From positions 1 to 64,000 of the forward strand of contig CBDCGS010000003.1 of assembly GCA_965216915.1 (NCBI GenBank): a stretch of 64,000 nucleotides of DNA. Direction: 5' to 3'. The notes beneath the pieces were generated by a model. That model was not told the DNA's origin and searched no databases. It worked only from the letters and a program-made list of their open reading frames with translations. This DNA comes from CBDCGS01 sp965216915. Lineage in GTDB: Bacteria; Pseudomonadota; Alphaproteobacteria; UBA828. Shown here piece after piece: positions 41,893 to 50,840 of this stretch; position 1 is the stretch's first letter; each line of letters opens with the position of its first letter. The position numbers and the translations under genes are program-made.

Positions 41893-43107
41893 ATGGATGA
41901 CCAGGTAAGCGACCGATCACAATTGAGTGACGGCAAAGCGCGGCGGAAACCGGGTGCTTCACAAGGGCGCTCGCCCTGTTCGGCCACGCGGACGCCGCAT
42001 CAAGTTAAGGATGACGTCAAGACTGCGGCGCGGGCTCTCGGGTTCGAGGCGGTCGGTGTGGCGGGACCGGACCGGGAGGCGGGCGCGGCGCGTGATCTGA
42101 GCGCCTTCCTCGCACGCGGCTATGCCGGGGATATGGACTGGCTCGCGCGCCACCGCGCGCGCCGCGCCGCGCCGCGGCTGCTCTGGCCGGAGGTCGAGAG
42201 TATCGTCGTGGTCGGCGCGAACTATGGCCCTGCGCACGATCCCCGCCGGCTTCTCGACGAGCGCACGCGGGGCGTGATTTCCGCCTACGCCATGGGGCGT
42301 GACTACCACCACCTCATGAAAAAGCGGCTGCGGCAACTTGCGCGGCACATGGCCGATCGGCACGGCGCAGCGGTGCGCCTCTTCGTCGACACGGCGCCGG
42401 TCATGGAAAAGCCGCTTGCCGCGCGCGCGGGCCTCGGCTGGCAGGGCAAGCACACCAACCTCGTCTCGCGCGACTTCGGCTCCTGGCTCTTTCTCGGCGA
42501 GCTGTTCACGTCGCTGCCGCTGCCGCCCGACCCGCCCGAGAGCGACCACTGCGGCGCTTGCCGGCGTTGCCTCGATGTCTGTCCAACCGACGCGTTCCCG
42601 GCGCCCTACCGGATCGATGCGCGGCGCTGCATCTCCTACCTGACGATCGAGCACAAGGGGTCCATCGCGCCCGCGTTCCGGGAAGCGATCGGCAATCGCA
42701 TCTATGGCTGCGACGACTGTCTCGCGGTTTGCCCCTGGAACAAGTTCGCGCGACGCACGAAGGAGGTCGCGTTCCTGCCGCGCGCCGAGCTGACGGCGCC
42801 GCGGCTCGCCGACCTTGCGGCGCTGAACGATCCGTCGTTTCGCGCGGTGTTCGCAGGCAGTCCGATCAAGCGGATCGGGCGCGATCGGTTCGTGCGCAAC
42901 GTGGTCATCGCGCTCGGCAACAGCGGAGAGGCGTGCGCGGTGGCGCCGGTGGAGGCGCGCCTCGCCGACAGGTCACCCCTCGTGCGGGCAATGGCAGTGT
43001 GGGCGCTCAAGCGCCTTCTGCCGCCCGCCGCCTTCGCGGCGCGGCGCCGCCGGGCGCTCCCGTTGGAACGCGACGTCGCCGTGCGCACCGAATGGTCGGA
43101 CGCGTAG
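41893..43107 (+). CDS. queG: epoxyqueuosine reductase
   Basis: Cobalamin-dependent iron-sulfur enzyme that reduces epoxyqueuosine to queuosine at tRNA position 34, the last step of the pathway. The 404 residues contain ALGFEAVGVAG, the conserved VDTAPVMEKPLAARAGLGW with the catalytic Asp, two [4Fe-4S] motifs (CGACRRCLDVCP and CDDCLAVCPWN), and a C-terminal HEAT-like section (NVVIALGNSG). The first ~35 residues are a polar extension unlike relatives and the true start may be a little later. Fits with the transporter at 13940 and the B12 genes. Confidence 0.94.
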   Translation: MDDQVSDRSQLSDGKARRKPGASQGRSPCSATRTPHQVKDDVKTAARALGFEAVGVAGPDREAGAARDLSAFLARGYAGDMDWLARHRARRAAPRLLWPEVESIVVVGANYGPAHDPRRLLDERTRGVISAYAMGRDYHHLMKKRLRQLARHMADRHGAAVRLFVDTAPVMEKPLAARAGLGWQGKHTNLVSRDFGSWLFLGELFTSLPLPPDPPESDHCGACRRCLDVCPTDAFPAPYRIDARRCISYLTIEHKGSIAPAFREAIGNRIYGCDDCLAVCPWNKFARRTKEVAFLPRAELTAPRLADLAALNDPSFRAVFAGSPIKRIGRDRFVRNVVIALGNSGEACAVAPVEARLADRSPLVRAMAVWALKRLLPPAAFAARRRRALPLERDVAVRTEWSDA

Positions 43108-43119
43108 GCCGCGAAGCGG

Positions 43120-44850
43120 CTACCCGGTGCCGGCCCTGAGCGCGGCAGTGGCGTCATCGTCGACCGCGCCATCCACGGTCACGGCGACGCCATACACGGC
43201 TTTCGCGGTCTCGGCCGTGATGTAGCCGTTAGCGATGTCGGCGGCGACCTCCGCGGCGGGCCGTTCGCGCGGCGCGCCGAAGCCGCCGCCGCCGCCCGTG
43301 ACGATCCGCACCCGATCGCCGGATGCGAGCGCGCGGTAGGGGATGCGCGAGACGCGCTCGCGCGCGCCGTCGCTGATGATCTCCATGTAGTTGTTGGTGC
43401 CGTCCGAGCCGCCCGCGAGGCCCCAGGGCTTCTCGATGGAGCGCCCGATGCTCGCATAGGTCGACGCCTCGTCGGCCTGCACCTCGAACTCACGAACCAC
43501 CCCGAAGCCGCCGCGGTGACGCCCTGCGCCGACGCCGTCGGCCGTGTTCAGCGCGTACTCGCTGATGCGCAGCGGGAACTTGGCCTCGAACAGCTCGACC
43601 GAATAGTTGTAGGTGTCGCCGTCGGTCGCGGCGATCAGCGCGCTCGTGCCGTCGCGTGTCGCGGTCGCGCCCCAGCCGCCGATCGCGGGCTCGATGTGCA
43701 CGAAGATCTCCCCGCTTTCCTTGTCGCGCCCGTAGAAATAGGCGGCCGAGAGGCTCATGTAGTTGCCCGCGCTGAAGCTGTCGGGCGCAAGCCGGGCGAG
43801 CGCCTTCCAGGCGAGCTCCGAGGCGTGGGCGGAGCCCTCGTAGTACCACCCGGTCGCCGCCGGCTTCTCGGCGCTGAACACGGTGCCCGGCGGGCAGATC
43901 AGCTCGATGGGGCGGAACCAGCCCTCATTCGCGGGCGCCTGGGGATCGACGAGCGATTTGAAGACCGTCTTCACCGCGGAATGGAGCGCGCCGTAGGCGC
44001 AGTTGATCGGGCCCTTGACCATGGGCGCCGTGCCGGTGAAGTCGAACGTCATCGAATCGCCGCGAATGCGCACGGTGACGCAGACGCGGATGCGGTCGTC
44101 CGTGATGCCGTCGCCGTCGATCCAGTCCTCGGCCTCGTAGTCGCCGTCCGGCAGCGCCGCGACGGCCGCGCGGCTAAGCGTCTCGCTCGTCGCCAACACA
44201 TGGCCGAAGGTCGCCTCCACGACGTCCTCGCCATATTTTTCGATCACCTCGCGCAGTCGGGTTTCCGCGATTCTGACCGCCGCGAGGCCGGCGTTGAAAT
44301 CGCCGAGCGATTGCACCGGCAGCCGCACGTTCTCGCCGATCAGCGCGATCACATCGTCGATCAGCTCGTCGTCACGGCACACCCGAATGCCCGGGAAGCG
44401 AATGCCCTCTTGGAAGATCTCGGTGGCCTGGGGCGAGATGCTGCCCGGCACGGATCCGCCGACCTCGCTCCAATGGGCGACCGAAATCGCGAAGCCGAGC
44501 AGGCGGTCGTTCACGAAGATCGGCTTGATCAGCGCGATGTCGCAGGTGTGGGTGCCTCCCTCGAAGGGATCGTTGGTCATGAATACGTCGCCCGGGCGCA
44601 TCGTTTCGCCGTGCTTGCGCATGATGGCGCGCACCTGGAGCGCGAACGTGCCGGTGAAGAGCGTGATCCCGTTGGTCTGGACGATCAGCTGGCCGTCGGC
44701 ATCGCACAGGCCGCAGGCGAAATCGAGAACCTCGTAGATGACCGGGCTCATCGATGTCTTGGCGATGACGATCCCCATTTCATCGGCAAGCGCGAGCAGC
44801 TTGCCGCGCACGATCTCGAGGGTGACGGTGTCGATGCTGGTCTCTGCCAC
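43120..44850 (-). CDS. hydantoinase B/oxoprolinase family protein
   Basis: HyuB-type subunit of ATP-dependent hydantoinases, oxoprolinases or acetone carboxylase-like enzymes. The product (576 residues from this start) has the family pattern: IDTVTLEIVRGKLLALADEM, SPVIYEVLDFACGLCD, GDVFMTNDPFEGGTHTCD, and late glycine-rich blocks GAGRHRGGFGVVREFEV and VTGGGGGFGAPRERP. GTG 44850 has GGAGG at eight bases and begins just before the conserved region; ATG 44919 would add 23 residues. The partner HyuA is not adjacent, which is unusual. It diverges from the enolase-superfamily gene. Confidence 0.85.
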   Translation of the reverse strand: MAETSIDTVTLEIVRGKLLALADEMGIVIAKTSMSPVIYEVLDFACGLCDADGQLIVQTNGITLFTGTFALQVRAIMRKHGETMRPGDVFMTNDPFEGGTHTCDIALIKPIFVNDRLLGFAISVAHWSEVGGSVPGSISPQATEIFQEGIRFPGIRVCRDDELIDDVIALIGENVRLPVQSLGDFNAGLAAVRIAETRLREVIEKYGEDVVEATFGHVLATSETLSRAAVAALPDGDYEAEDWIDGDGITDDRIRVCVTVRIRGDSMTFDFTGTAPMVKGPINCAYGALHSAVKTVFKSLVDPQAPANEGWFRPIELICPPGTVFSAEKPAATGWYYEGSAHASELAWKALARLAPDSFSAGNYMSLSAAYFYGRDKESGEIFVHIEPAIGGWGATATRDGTSALIAATDGDTYNYSVELFEAKFPLRISEYALNTADGVGAGRHRGGFGVVREFEVQADEASTYASIGRSIEKPWGLAGGSDGTNNYMEIISDGARERVSRIPYRALASGDRVRIVTGGGGGFGAPRERPAAEVAADIANGYITAETAKAVYGVAVTVDGAVDDDATAALRAGTG

Positions 44851-44979
44851 AGGCCCGGCCTCCACGTTCGCCGCGGGATTGTCGACGAGGCCGCGGCCCT
44901 GTGCAAGCCGGCAGGTCATGGCCGGCGCCCGCCGATTGCTCTAGTCTCCGGCGCATGCCTTTCGGCTGGGGAGACTGAT

Positions 44980-46140
44980 ATGGCCAAAATTATTGAGGTG
45001 CGCGCAACGGCGCACTCCTGCCCCTTCGACACCAACCTCGTGCGCATGGGGCTCGGCACCAACGTCAAGCGCGACACCGTGATCGTGCGCATCCGAAACG
45101 AGGATGGTGAGGTCGGCATCGGCGAGGCCCATCACGGTCAGAACCCGACCGCGATGGCCGAGGTCATCGAGGCCGGGCTCGGCGCTCTCATCGTCGGCCA
45201 GGATCCGCTGGATTCGGAAGGCATCTGGTCGCGGCTCAACCGCCAACAGATCGTCACCCACGGGCTCGGCGCCGGCAGCGTCATCGCGCTCGCCGGCATC
45301 GACAATGCGCTCTGGGACCTCAAGGGCAAGATCCTCGGCCTGCCGATCTACCAGCTGATGGGCGGTGCGAAGAAGAAGATCCGCGCCTATGCCGGCGGGC
45401 TTAGCCTCGGCTACAAGGCGCCCGAAGCACTCGAGGAGGAGGTTGCGCGCCTCATGGCCGAGGGCTACACCGCGATCAAGATGCGGGTCGGCGACACGCC
45501 GCAAAACGATGCGATGCGGGTCGGCCACATTCGCCGCACCTTCGGCGACGACCTCGACATCGCGGTCGATGCCGCAACGCGCTACGACCTGCTCGATATC
45601 CCCGACGTGCTGCGCTATTGCGAGGAAAACCGAGTCTACTGGCTCGAGGAGCCGTTCACGCCCGACAACGTTCCGGCCTATGCGGAGCTTCGCAAGCGCA
45701 CCGCCATCCCGATCGCGGCGGGCGAGAACCACTATACGCGCCAGGCCTTCCGCGAGCTCTTCGAGGCCCGCGCGATCTCGATCTGTCAGGCCGATTTCTG
45801 CAAGACCGGCGGCCTCACCGAGCTCAAGAAGATCGCCGACATGGCGGCCGCCTGGCACATCCCCGTTGCGCCGCACACGAGCCACAGCGTGCTCAGCGCC
45901 GCGGGCAACGCGCATCTCCTCTCGGTCATTCCGAATGCGCTGATCTACGAGGCCGACGTCGCGGCGGTAAACCCGTTCCGCACCGATCTCGCCAAATCAC
46001 CGGCCGGCTACGGCGTCGTCGACGGCCACATCGAGCCACCGGATGGACCCGGTTTGGGCCTGGAGCTCGACGAGGCGGTGCTCGACCAATACCCGGCGGT
46101 TCCCGGCGCTTGCTATATCCCCGGCTGGGCCGGCGGCTAG
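44980..46140 (+). CDS. mandelate racemase/muconate lactonizing enzyme family protein
   Basis: Enolase-superfamily enzyme that abstracts a proton alpha to a carboxylate. The 386 residues contain an N-terminal capping domain and a barrel with the K-x-K-like motif TAIKMRVG, metal ligands in DAATRYD, WLEEPF and AAGENHYTR, and the catalytic region CQADFCKTGGLTELKKI followed by PHTSHSVLSA. Start ATG 44980 is preceded by GGGGAGA. Specific substrate (acid sugar or dipeptide) is not predictable. Stand-alone on the plus strand between minus-strand genes. Confidence 0.9.
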   Translation: MAKIIEVRATAHSCPFDTNLVRMGLGTNVKRDTVIVRIRNEDGEVGIGEAHHGQNPTAMAEVIEAGLGALIVGQDPLDSEGIWSRLNRQQIVTHGLGAGSVIALAGIDNALWDLKGKILGLPIYQLMGGAKKKIRAYAGGLSLGYKAPEALEEEVARLMAEGYTAIKMRVGDTPQNDAMRVGHIRRTFGDDLDIAVDAATRYDLLDIPDVLRYCEENRVYWLEEPFTPDNVPAYAELRKRTAIPIAAGENHYTRQAFRELFEARAISICQADFCKTGGLTELKKIADMAAAWHIPVAPHTSHSVLSAAGNAHLLSVIPNALIYEADVAAVNPFRTDLAKSPAGYGVVDGHIEPPDGPGLGLELDEAVLDQYPAVPGACYIPGWAGG

Positions 46141-46156
46141 CGGGATTTGCTCTAGG

Positions 46157-47101
46157 CTACGCGGTGCCGAAGGCCTTGCGCAGCGCCGCGCACGCCGTGG
46201 CGTGTGCCTCGGTTGCGATGTCGAAACGCCCGGTCGCGGTCCAGAAACCGTGAATATGGCCTTCGTAATTGATGTACTCGGTCGGCACGCCGGCGTCGCG
46301 GAGGCGCGCGGCGTAGGCCACGCCGTCGTCGAGCAGCGGGTCGTGACTCGCCGTTATCACCAGCGCCGGCGGCAGGCCGTGCAGGTCGGGCGCGCGGAGC
46401 GGCGCGGCGGCGTGGTTGTCCCGCTCGGAGTCGTCGTTGAAATAGCAATGGAAGAACCAGCGCATGGCGTCCGCGGTGAGCACATAGCCTTCGGCGAAGG
46501 TCTTGTAGGATGCCGTGTCCTCGCGCGCGTCGGTCACCGGATAGACGAGAAGCTGGAAGGCCAGCGGTGGGAAGCCCTCGGCCTTGGCGCGTTGCGCGGT
46601 GACCGCTGCGAGGCAGCCGCCGGCTGAATCGCCCGAGACGGCGATCCGCGTCGGATCGACGCCGAGCGCCTCGGCATTCTCGGCAACCCAGCAGACCGAG
46701 GCCCAGGCGTCGTCGGTCGGCTTCGGGAATTTGTTTTCGGGCGCCTTGCGATAGTCGACACCCACCACGATGCACCCCGCGCCTTTGCAGAGCGCGCGGC
46801 AGACATTGTCGTGGGTGTTGAGACCGAGCACGACATAGCCGCTGCCGTGGAAATTGACGACCGCCGGACGCGGCGCATCGCCATCGTCGGGCCAATAAAG
46901 GCGGACCGGGATCGGTCCGTGCGGACCCGGAATCGTGCGGTCCTCGACCCGCGCCACCGCGGGGCCGGGCGCTGTCGAGTCCATCACCATCGTATCGAAG
47001 TCGGCGCGGATCTCGGCGATCGGCCGGTCCCAGAGCGATTCGGGCTCGGCGGCATTCACTTCATCGACATAGGCCTGAACCTGCGGATCGAGCGGCGTCA
47101 T
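46157..47101 (-). CDS. alpha/beta hydrolase, HSL (acetyl-hydrolase) family
   Basis: Hormone-sensitive-lipase-type carboxylesterase. The 314 residues have the oxyanion segment NFHGSGYVVLG (HGGG with one substitution), nucleophile elbow VSGDSAGG, acidic residue in TASHDPLLDDG and histidine in EGHIHGFW. N-terminal helices resemble the cap of the family. It precedes the BMP-type ABC permease on the minus strand, separated by 88 bases, and converges on the enolase-superfamily gene, so it may process an imported ester. Confidence 0.88.
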   Translation of the reverse strand: MTPLDPQVQAYVDEVNAAEPESLWDRPIAEIRADFDTMVMDSTAPGPAVARVEDRTIPGPHGPIPVRLYWPDDGDAPRPAVVNFHGSGYVVLGLNTHDNVCRALCKGAGCIVVGVDYRKAPENKFPKPTDDAWASVCWVAENAEALGVDPTRIAVSGDSAGGCLAAVTAQRAKAEGFPPLAFQLLVYPVTDAREDTASYKTFAEGYVLTADAMRWFFHCYFNDDSERDNHAAAPLRAPDLHGLPPALVITASHDPLLDDGVAYAARLRDAGVPTEYINYEGHIHGFWTATGRFDIATEAHATACAALRKAFGTA

Positions 47102-47189
47102 GGTGCGTCCCCCTTGGGCGTCATCGGGTTCGCCATCTTATCGCGATGCCGGCAATCCCCAAGCGGGACCGGCGGCGCGATTGCGCGGG

Positions 47190-48122
47190 CTACCGACGAT
47201 CCTCGCGCACATAGGGCAGGCCCAGCGCGCCCGGAGCGCCGGAGCCGGTGCGCGAGACGATGCCGACATAGGCGAGCACGGCGAGCGTCGCGAGGTAGGG
47301 CATCATGAGCAGAAGATATTGGGGGACCGGCAGGCCGATCGCCTGGATGCGGGGGATGAGGGCTTCGATGCCGCCGAAGAGAAACGCCCCGGCGACGGCG
47401 CGTCCCGGCTGCCAGCGGGCGAAGATCACGAGCGCGACCGCAATCCAGCCGCGGCCTTGCGTCATGTCCTCGATCCAGAACTTCGCCGAGGCTAGCCCGA
47501 GATAGCCGCCGGCGAGCCCGACCAACGCGCCGCCTGCGATCACGGCGAGGAAGCGATAGCGGTCGATGTTGATACCCGCCGCGTCGGCGGCTTGCGGGTT
47601 CTCGCCGACCGACCGCAGGTGCATGCCGGGCACGCTGCGATAGAGAAAGCGCCAGACCAGGAAGATGATCGGGATCGAGAGATAGACCATAAGATCCTGC
47701 TGGAAGAGGATCTTGCCGAGCACCGGAATGTCGCTGAGCGGCCCGAGGTTGAGCTTGCTGAAGCCGCCGACCGCCTTCTCGGTCCATGGTCCCCCGATCA
47801 GGCCCGTGAGGCCTGAGCCGAAGAAGACCACGGCGATGCCGGTGACGACCTGGTTGACCCGAAGCGTCACGACCATGAAGGCAAAGAGCGCGGAGACGAG
47901 CATCCCTGCGCCGATCGCGGCCAGCACCCCGGCGCCGTTGCTGCCGCCGACCTCCAGATAGGCGACCACGCTCGCGAAGGCGCCGCACATCATGATGCCC
48001 TCGGCGCCGAGGTTCATGACGCCCGCGCGCTCGTTGATGATCAGGCCGAGCGAGGCCAGCGCGAGCGGCACCGCGAAGACGGGCGTGAAGGCGATCCAGT
48101 TGACGATGAAATCGAGCGCCAT
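47190..48122 (-). CDS. BMP-type ABC transporter permease 2
   Basis: Second permease of a BMP-family (nucleoside-type) importer, related to branched-chain permeases. The 310-residue chain has about eight to ten helices and the family block SLGLIINERAGVMNLGAEGIMMCGA near the N-terminus, plus MHLRSVGENPQAADAAGIN. Its ATG shares a base with the preceding stop (TGATG), so translation is coupled. Confidence 0.92.
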   Translation of the reverse strand: MALDFIVNWIAFTPVFAVPLALASLGLIINERAGVMNLGAEGIMMCGAFASVVAYLEVGGSNGAGVLAAIGAGMLVSALFAFMVVTLRVNQVVTGIAVVFFGSGLTGLIGGPWTEKAVGGFSKLNLGPLSDIPVLGKILFQQDLMVYLSIPIIFLVWRFLYRSVPGMHLRSVGENPQAADAAGINIDRYRFLAVIAGGALVGLAGGYLGLASAKFWIEDMTQGRGWIAVALVIFARWQPGRAVAGAFLFGGIEALIPRIQAIGLPVPQYLLLMMPYLATLAVLAYVGIVSRTGSGAPGALGLPYVREDRR

Positions 48123-49228
48123 CAGCGCACCCAATGCAATCGGTAGCGCACGAAGAAGTCGGAGCCGACGACGCACATCACGATGATCGCCTGGATCAAG
48201 CCGACCGTTTCGGCCGGCAATCCGTAGAACACCTGGATGCTGTCGCCGGAGACATAGAGCCCGGCCATGAGGAACGCGACCACGACGACCGCCGCCGGAT
48301 TGTTGCGTGCGAGGAACGCGATCACGATGCCGGAAAAGCCGTAGCCGATCGCGAGGAAGGGGGTCAGGCGAAACTCCTGACCGGCCGCCATGATGTAGCC
48401 ACCGAGCCCGCTCAAGGCGCCCGAGAGCGAGACCGAGGCTGCGATGACGAAGGTCACGGGAATCCCGGCCGCGAGCGCCATCTGCGGGTTGGCGCCGACG
48501 AAGCGCATGAAGCTGCCGAACCGGCTGCGTTCGGTGAGCAGCCAGACGATCACCGCGGCGCCGAGCGCGATGAAGAGGCCGGTGTGGATCTGGCCCCAAC
48601 CGATGCGCGCCAGGCGCTCGAACGCCTCGAACGGCTCCGAGTGGTGATAGAAGTCGGTGGGGTCGCGCCACGCGCCGAACAGCTGGTTGAGCACGAAAAG
48701 CGCCACGATGTAGTTGAAAAGGAGCGTCGTGACGATCTCGTTCACATTGAAACGCAGCCGGAGAAGGGCGGGCACGACGGTCCACAGAAACCCGCCAAAG
48801 AGCCCGGCGATCGCCATCACGATGAGACGGATACTCTCGGGTCCGAAGTCGTAGATCGTCACCGCGGCGACGCCGATTGCGCCGCAGGTGAACTGTCCCT
48901 CGACGCCGATGTTCCAGAACTGGACGCGAAACGCGACCGCGGCGCTGAGGCCGACCAGGATGAGCGGTGCCCACTCCAGCAACACATTGGCGAGGCCGTC
49001 GCTGTCGAAGAAGGTGAGGACGATGAACTCGTCGATGATCGCGCGGGGGTCGACGCCCGACAACACGAGGATGAGGACCGAGATACCCAGGCCGAACGCC
49101 ACTGACCCGAGAATGAACCCGGCGTGCTTCCAAAGCGGGAGCGTCTGGCGCACCTCTAGATTGATGCGGCCGATGCGGCGCGCGCGACGCTCTGCGGGCG
49201 GGGACACGGTCGCGCTGTCGCTAGGCAT
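48122..49228 (-). CDS. BMP-type ABC transporter permease 1
   Basis: First permease of the importer, 368 residues. Characteristic segments are VLLEWAPLILVGLSAAVAFR, FWNIGVEGQFTCGAIGVA and FMRFVGANPQMALAAGIP (the cytosolic loop equivalent to the EAA region). About ten helices follow a 45-residue polar N-terminus. Start ATG 49228 overlaps the ATPase stop by eight bases; ATG 49276 is further upstream inside the ATPase gene. Confidence 0.92.
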   Translation of the reverse strand: MPSDSATVSPPAERRARRIGRINLEVRQTLPLWKHAGFILGSVAFGLGISVLILVLSGVDPRAIIDEFIVLTFFDSDGLANVLLEWAPLILVGLSAAVAFRVQFWNIGVEGQFTCGAIGVAAVTIYDFGPESIRLIVMAIAGLFGGFLWTVVPALLRLRFNVNEIVTTLLFNYIVALFVLNQLFGAWRDPTDFYHHSEPFEAFERLARIGWGQIHTGLFIALGAAVIVWLLTERSRFGSFMRFVGANPQMALAAGIPVTFVIAASVSLSGALSGLGGYIMAAGQEFRLTPFLAIGYGFSGIVIAFLARNNPAAVVVVAFLMAGLYVSGDSIQVFYGLPAETVGLIQAIIVMCVVGSDFFVRYRLHWVR

Positions 49229-50717
49229 GGCCAACCATGAGTTCGCCGACCGCCTGGCGGTCGACCGGCCGGTCAAACGTGCCGACGATGCGCCCGCGGT
49301 TCATCACGCCCACGACGTCGGAGAGGTTCAGCACCTCATCCAGGTCCTCGCTGATCAGGAGCACGGCAGCCCCCGCATCTCGTGCGCCGACCAGCGTTTC
49401 ATGCACGGCGGCGGCGGCACGCACGTCGAGGCCGCGCGTCGGAGAATGCGCCACGATGACGCTCGGTGTTCCCGAAAGCTCGCGCGCCAGCACCAGCTTC
49501 TGCGCATTGCCGCCGGAGAGCAGGCGCGCGCGCGTTGCGGCGGTCGCGCCCTGGATCTCGAAGCGCTCGATCGCGGCCTCGGTGGCGCGGCGAACCTTGC
49601 CCCGTGCAACCCAGAGCGGGGTGCCGAACACGCCTTGACCGAGCCCGGCGGCCGCGAAATTGTCGCTCGTCGAGAGGTCGGCGGCGAGGCCGAATCGAAA
49701 TCGATCGGCCGGCACGCTGCTCATGCCGCGCGCGCGCCGCTGGCGCGGGTGGGCGCGCGTCACGTCGACGCCGTCGAGCTCGAGCCGACCGGCGATTGGG
49801 CTGCGCACACCCATGAGCACCTCGGCAAGCTCGGTCTGCCCATTGCCGCCGACGCCCGCCACGCCGTAGATCTCCCCGCTCGAGACGATCAGCGAGACAT
49901 CGCGGACGGTCTGCAGGCCATCCCCGCGCCGCGCCGCAATGTCGTGGAGCGCAAGGCGCACCGCACCGTGTTGCCCCGGCGAGGTGTGCTCGCTCGGTGG
50001 TGCCGTTCCCACCATCAGCCGGGCGAGATCGGCTTGGCTCATCGCCGACGGATCTTCCGTCGCGACCGTTCGACCGGCGCGCATGACCGTCACACGGTCG
50101 GCATATCCCATCACCTCGCGGAGCTTGTGGGTGATGAGGACGACGCAGCTGCCGCTGCGCGCCAGCGCTTGCACGGTCTCCAGCAAGCGCTCCGATTCCT
50201 CGTCGGTCAACACGGCCGTCGGCTCGTCCAAGATCAGTAGCCGTGCCCCGCCGATCAGCACCTTGATGATCTCGACGCGCTGTTGCTCGGCGATCGAGAT
50301 GGTATCGGTGCGCGCGCTCGGATCGATCTGAAAGCCGAGCTCCTCGCCGAGCCGCACGATCTCATCGGCGATCTCGCGCAGCCCCTTGCGCCAGCCTTTT
50401 CGCCGGTTGGCGAGCATGACGTTCTCTGCGACGCTGAACGGCATGACCAACTTGAAGTGCTGGTGCACCATGCCGATGCCGAGGGCGCGGGCATCGGCTG
50501 GTCCATCGATGCGAACGGGCGTGCCGTTGACCGCGACGGTGCCCCGGTCCGGTAGATAGAGCCCGCAGGCGACGTTCATCAAGGATGACTTGCCGGCGCC
50601 GTTTTCCCCGAGGAGCCCGTGAACGGACCCCCATTCAGCCGTGAAATGCGCGCCGTCGAGCGCGGGATTCTCGCCGAACGTCTTTGAGATGCCTTCAAGC
50701 TGGAGCGCGGCGGTCAT
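49221..50717 (-). CDS. ABC transporter ATP-binding protein, tandem ATPase (RbsA/NupA-like)
   Basis: Double-cassette ATPase of the sugar/nucleoside class, 498 residues. First domain: Walker A GENGAGKSS, signature replaced by SIAEQQRVEIIKVL, Walker B LLILDEPTAVLT. Second domain: GVGGNGQTE in place of a canonical P-loop (lacking GKS), signature LLSGGNAQKLVLARELS, and HSPTRGLD. A degenerate second site is normal for this class. It comes between the binding-protein gene (hairpin in the 123-base gap) and permease 1. Confidence 0.94.
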   Translation of the reverse strand: MTAALQLEGISKTFGENPALDGAHFTAEWGSVHGLLGENGAGKSSLMNVACGLYLPDRGTVAVNGTPVRIDGPADARALGIGMVHQHFKLVMPFSVAENVMLANRRKGWRKGLREIADEIVRLGEELGFQIDPSARTDTISIAEQQRVEIIKVLIGGARLLILDEPTAVLTDEESERLLETVQALARSGSCVVLITHKLREVMGYADRVTVMRAGRTVATEDPSAMSQADLARLMVGTAPPSEHTSPGQHGAVRLALHDIAARRGDGLQTVRDVSLIVSSGEIYGVAGVGGNGQTELAEVLMGVRSPIAGRLELDGVDVTRAHPRQRRARGMSSVPADRFRFGLAADLSTSDNFAAAGLGQGVFGTPLWVARGKVRRATEAAIERFEIQGATAATRARLLSGGNAQKLVLARELSGTPSVIVAHSPTRGLDVRAAAAVHETLVGARDAGAAVLLISEDLDEVLNLSDVVGVMNRGRIVGTFDRPVDRQAVGELMVGHA

Positions 50718-50792
50718 GGCTCCGGTAGGACGGGAGGAAAGACGGAGGCAGCGAGCAATCGGGCGGTGGAGCCCCCGATTTCAAGGCAGGGA

Positions 50793-50823
50793 CGCGCGCC
50801 CGAACGGCTCGTCCGGGCGCGCG
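50793..50823 (-). promoter_or_regulatory. intercistronic hairpin after the BMP-protein gene
   Basis: A perfect ten-base stem (CGCGCGCCCG/CGGGCGCGCG) with an 11-base loop begins 18 bases after the binding-protein stop on the minus strand. No T-tract follows, so it may act as a 3'-stabilising hairpin for the binding-protein message or as a weak terminator. Confidence 0.5.
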
Positions 50824-50840
50824 GTGTTGGTGGTCGCGTG

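Noticed and set aside
43516..44979. Long plus-strand open frame running into the enolase-superfamily gene
   Set aside because: It is antisense to the hydantoinase B gene and rich in Arg, Gly, Asp and His as expected of a shadow frame; the ribosome site and conserved start lie at 44980.
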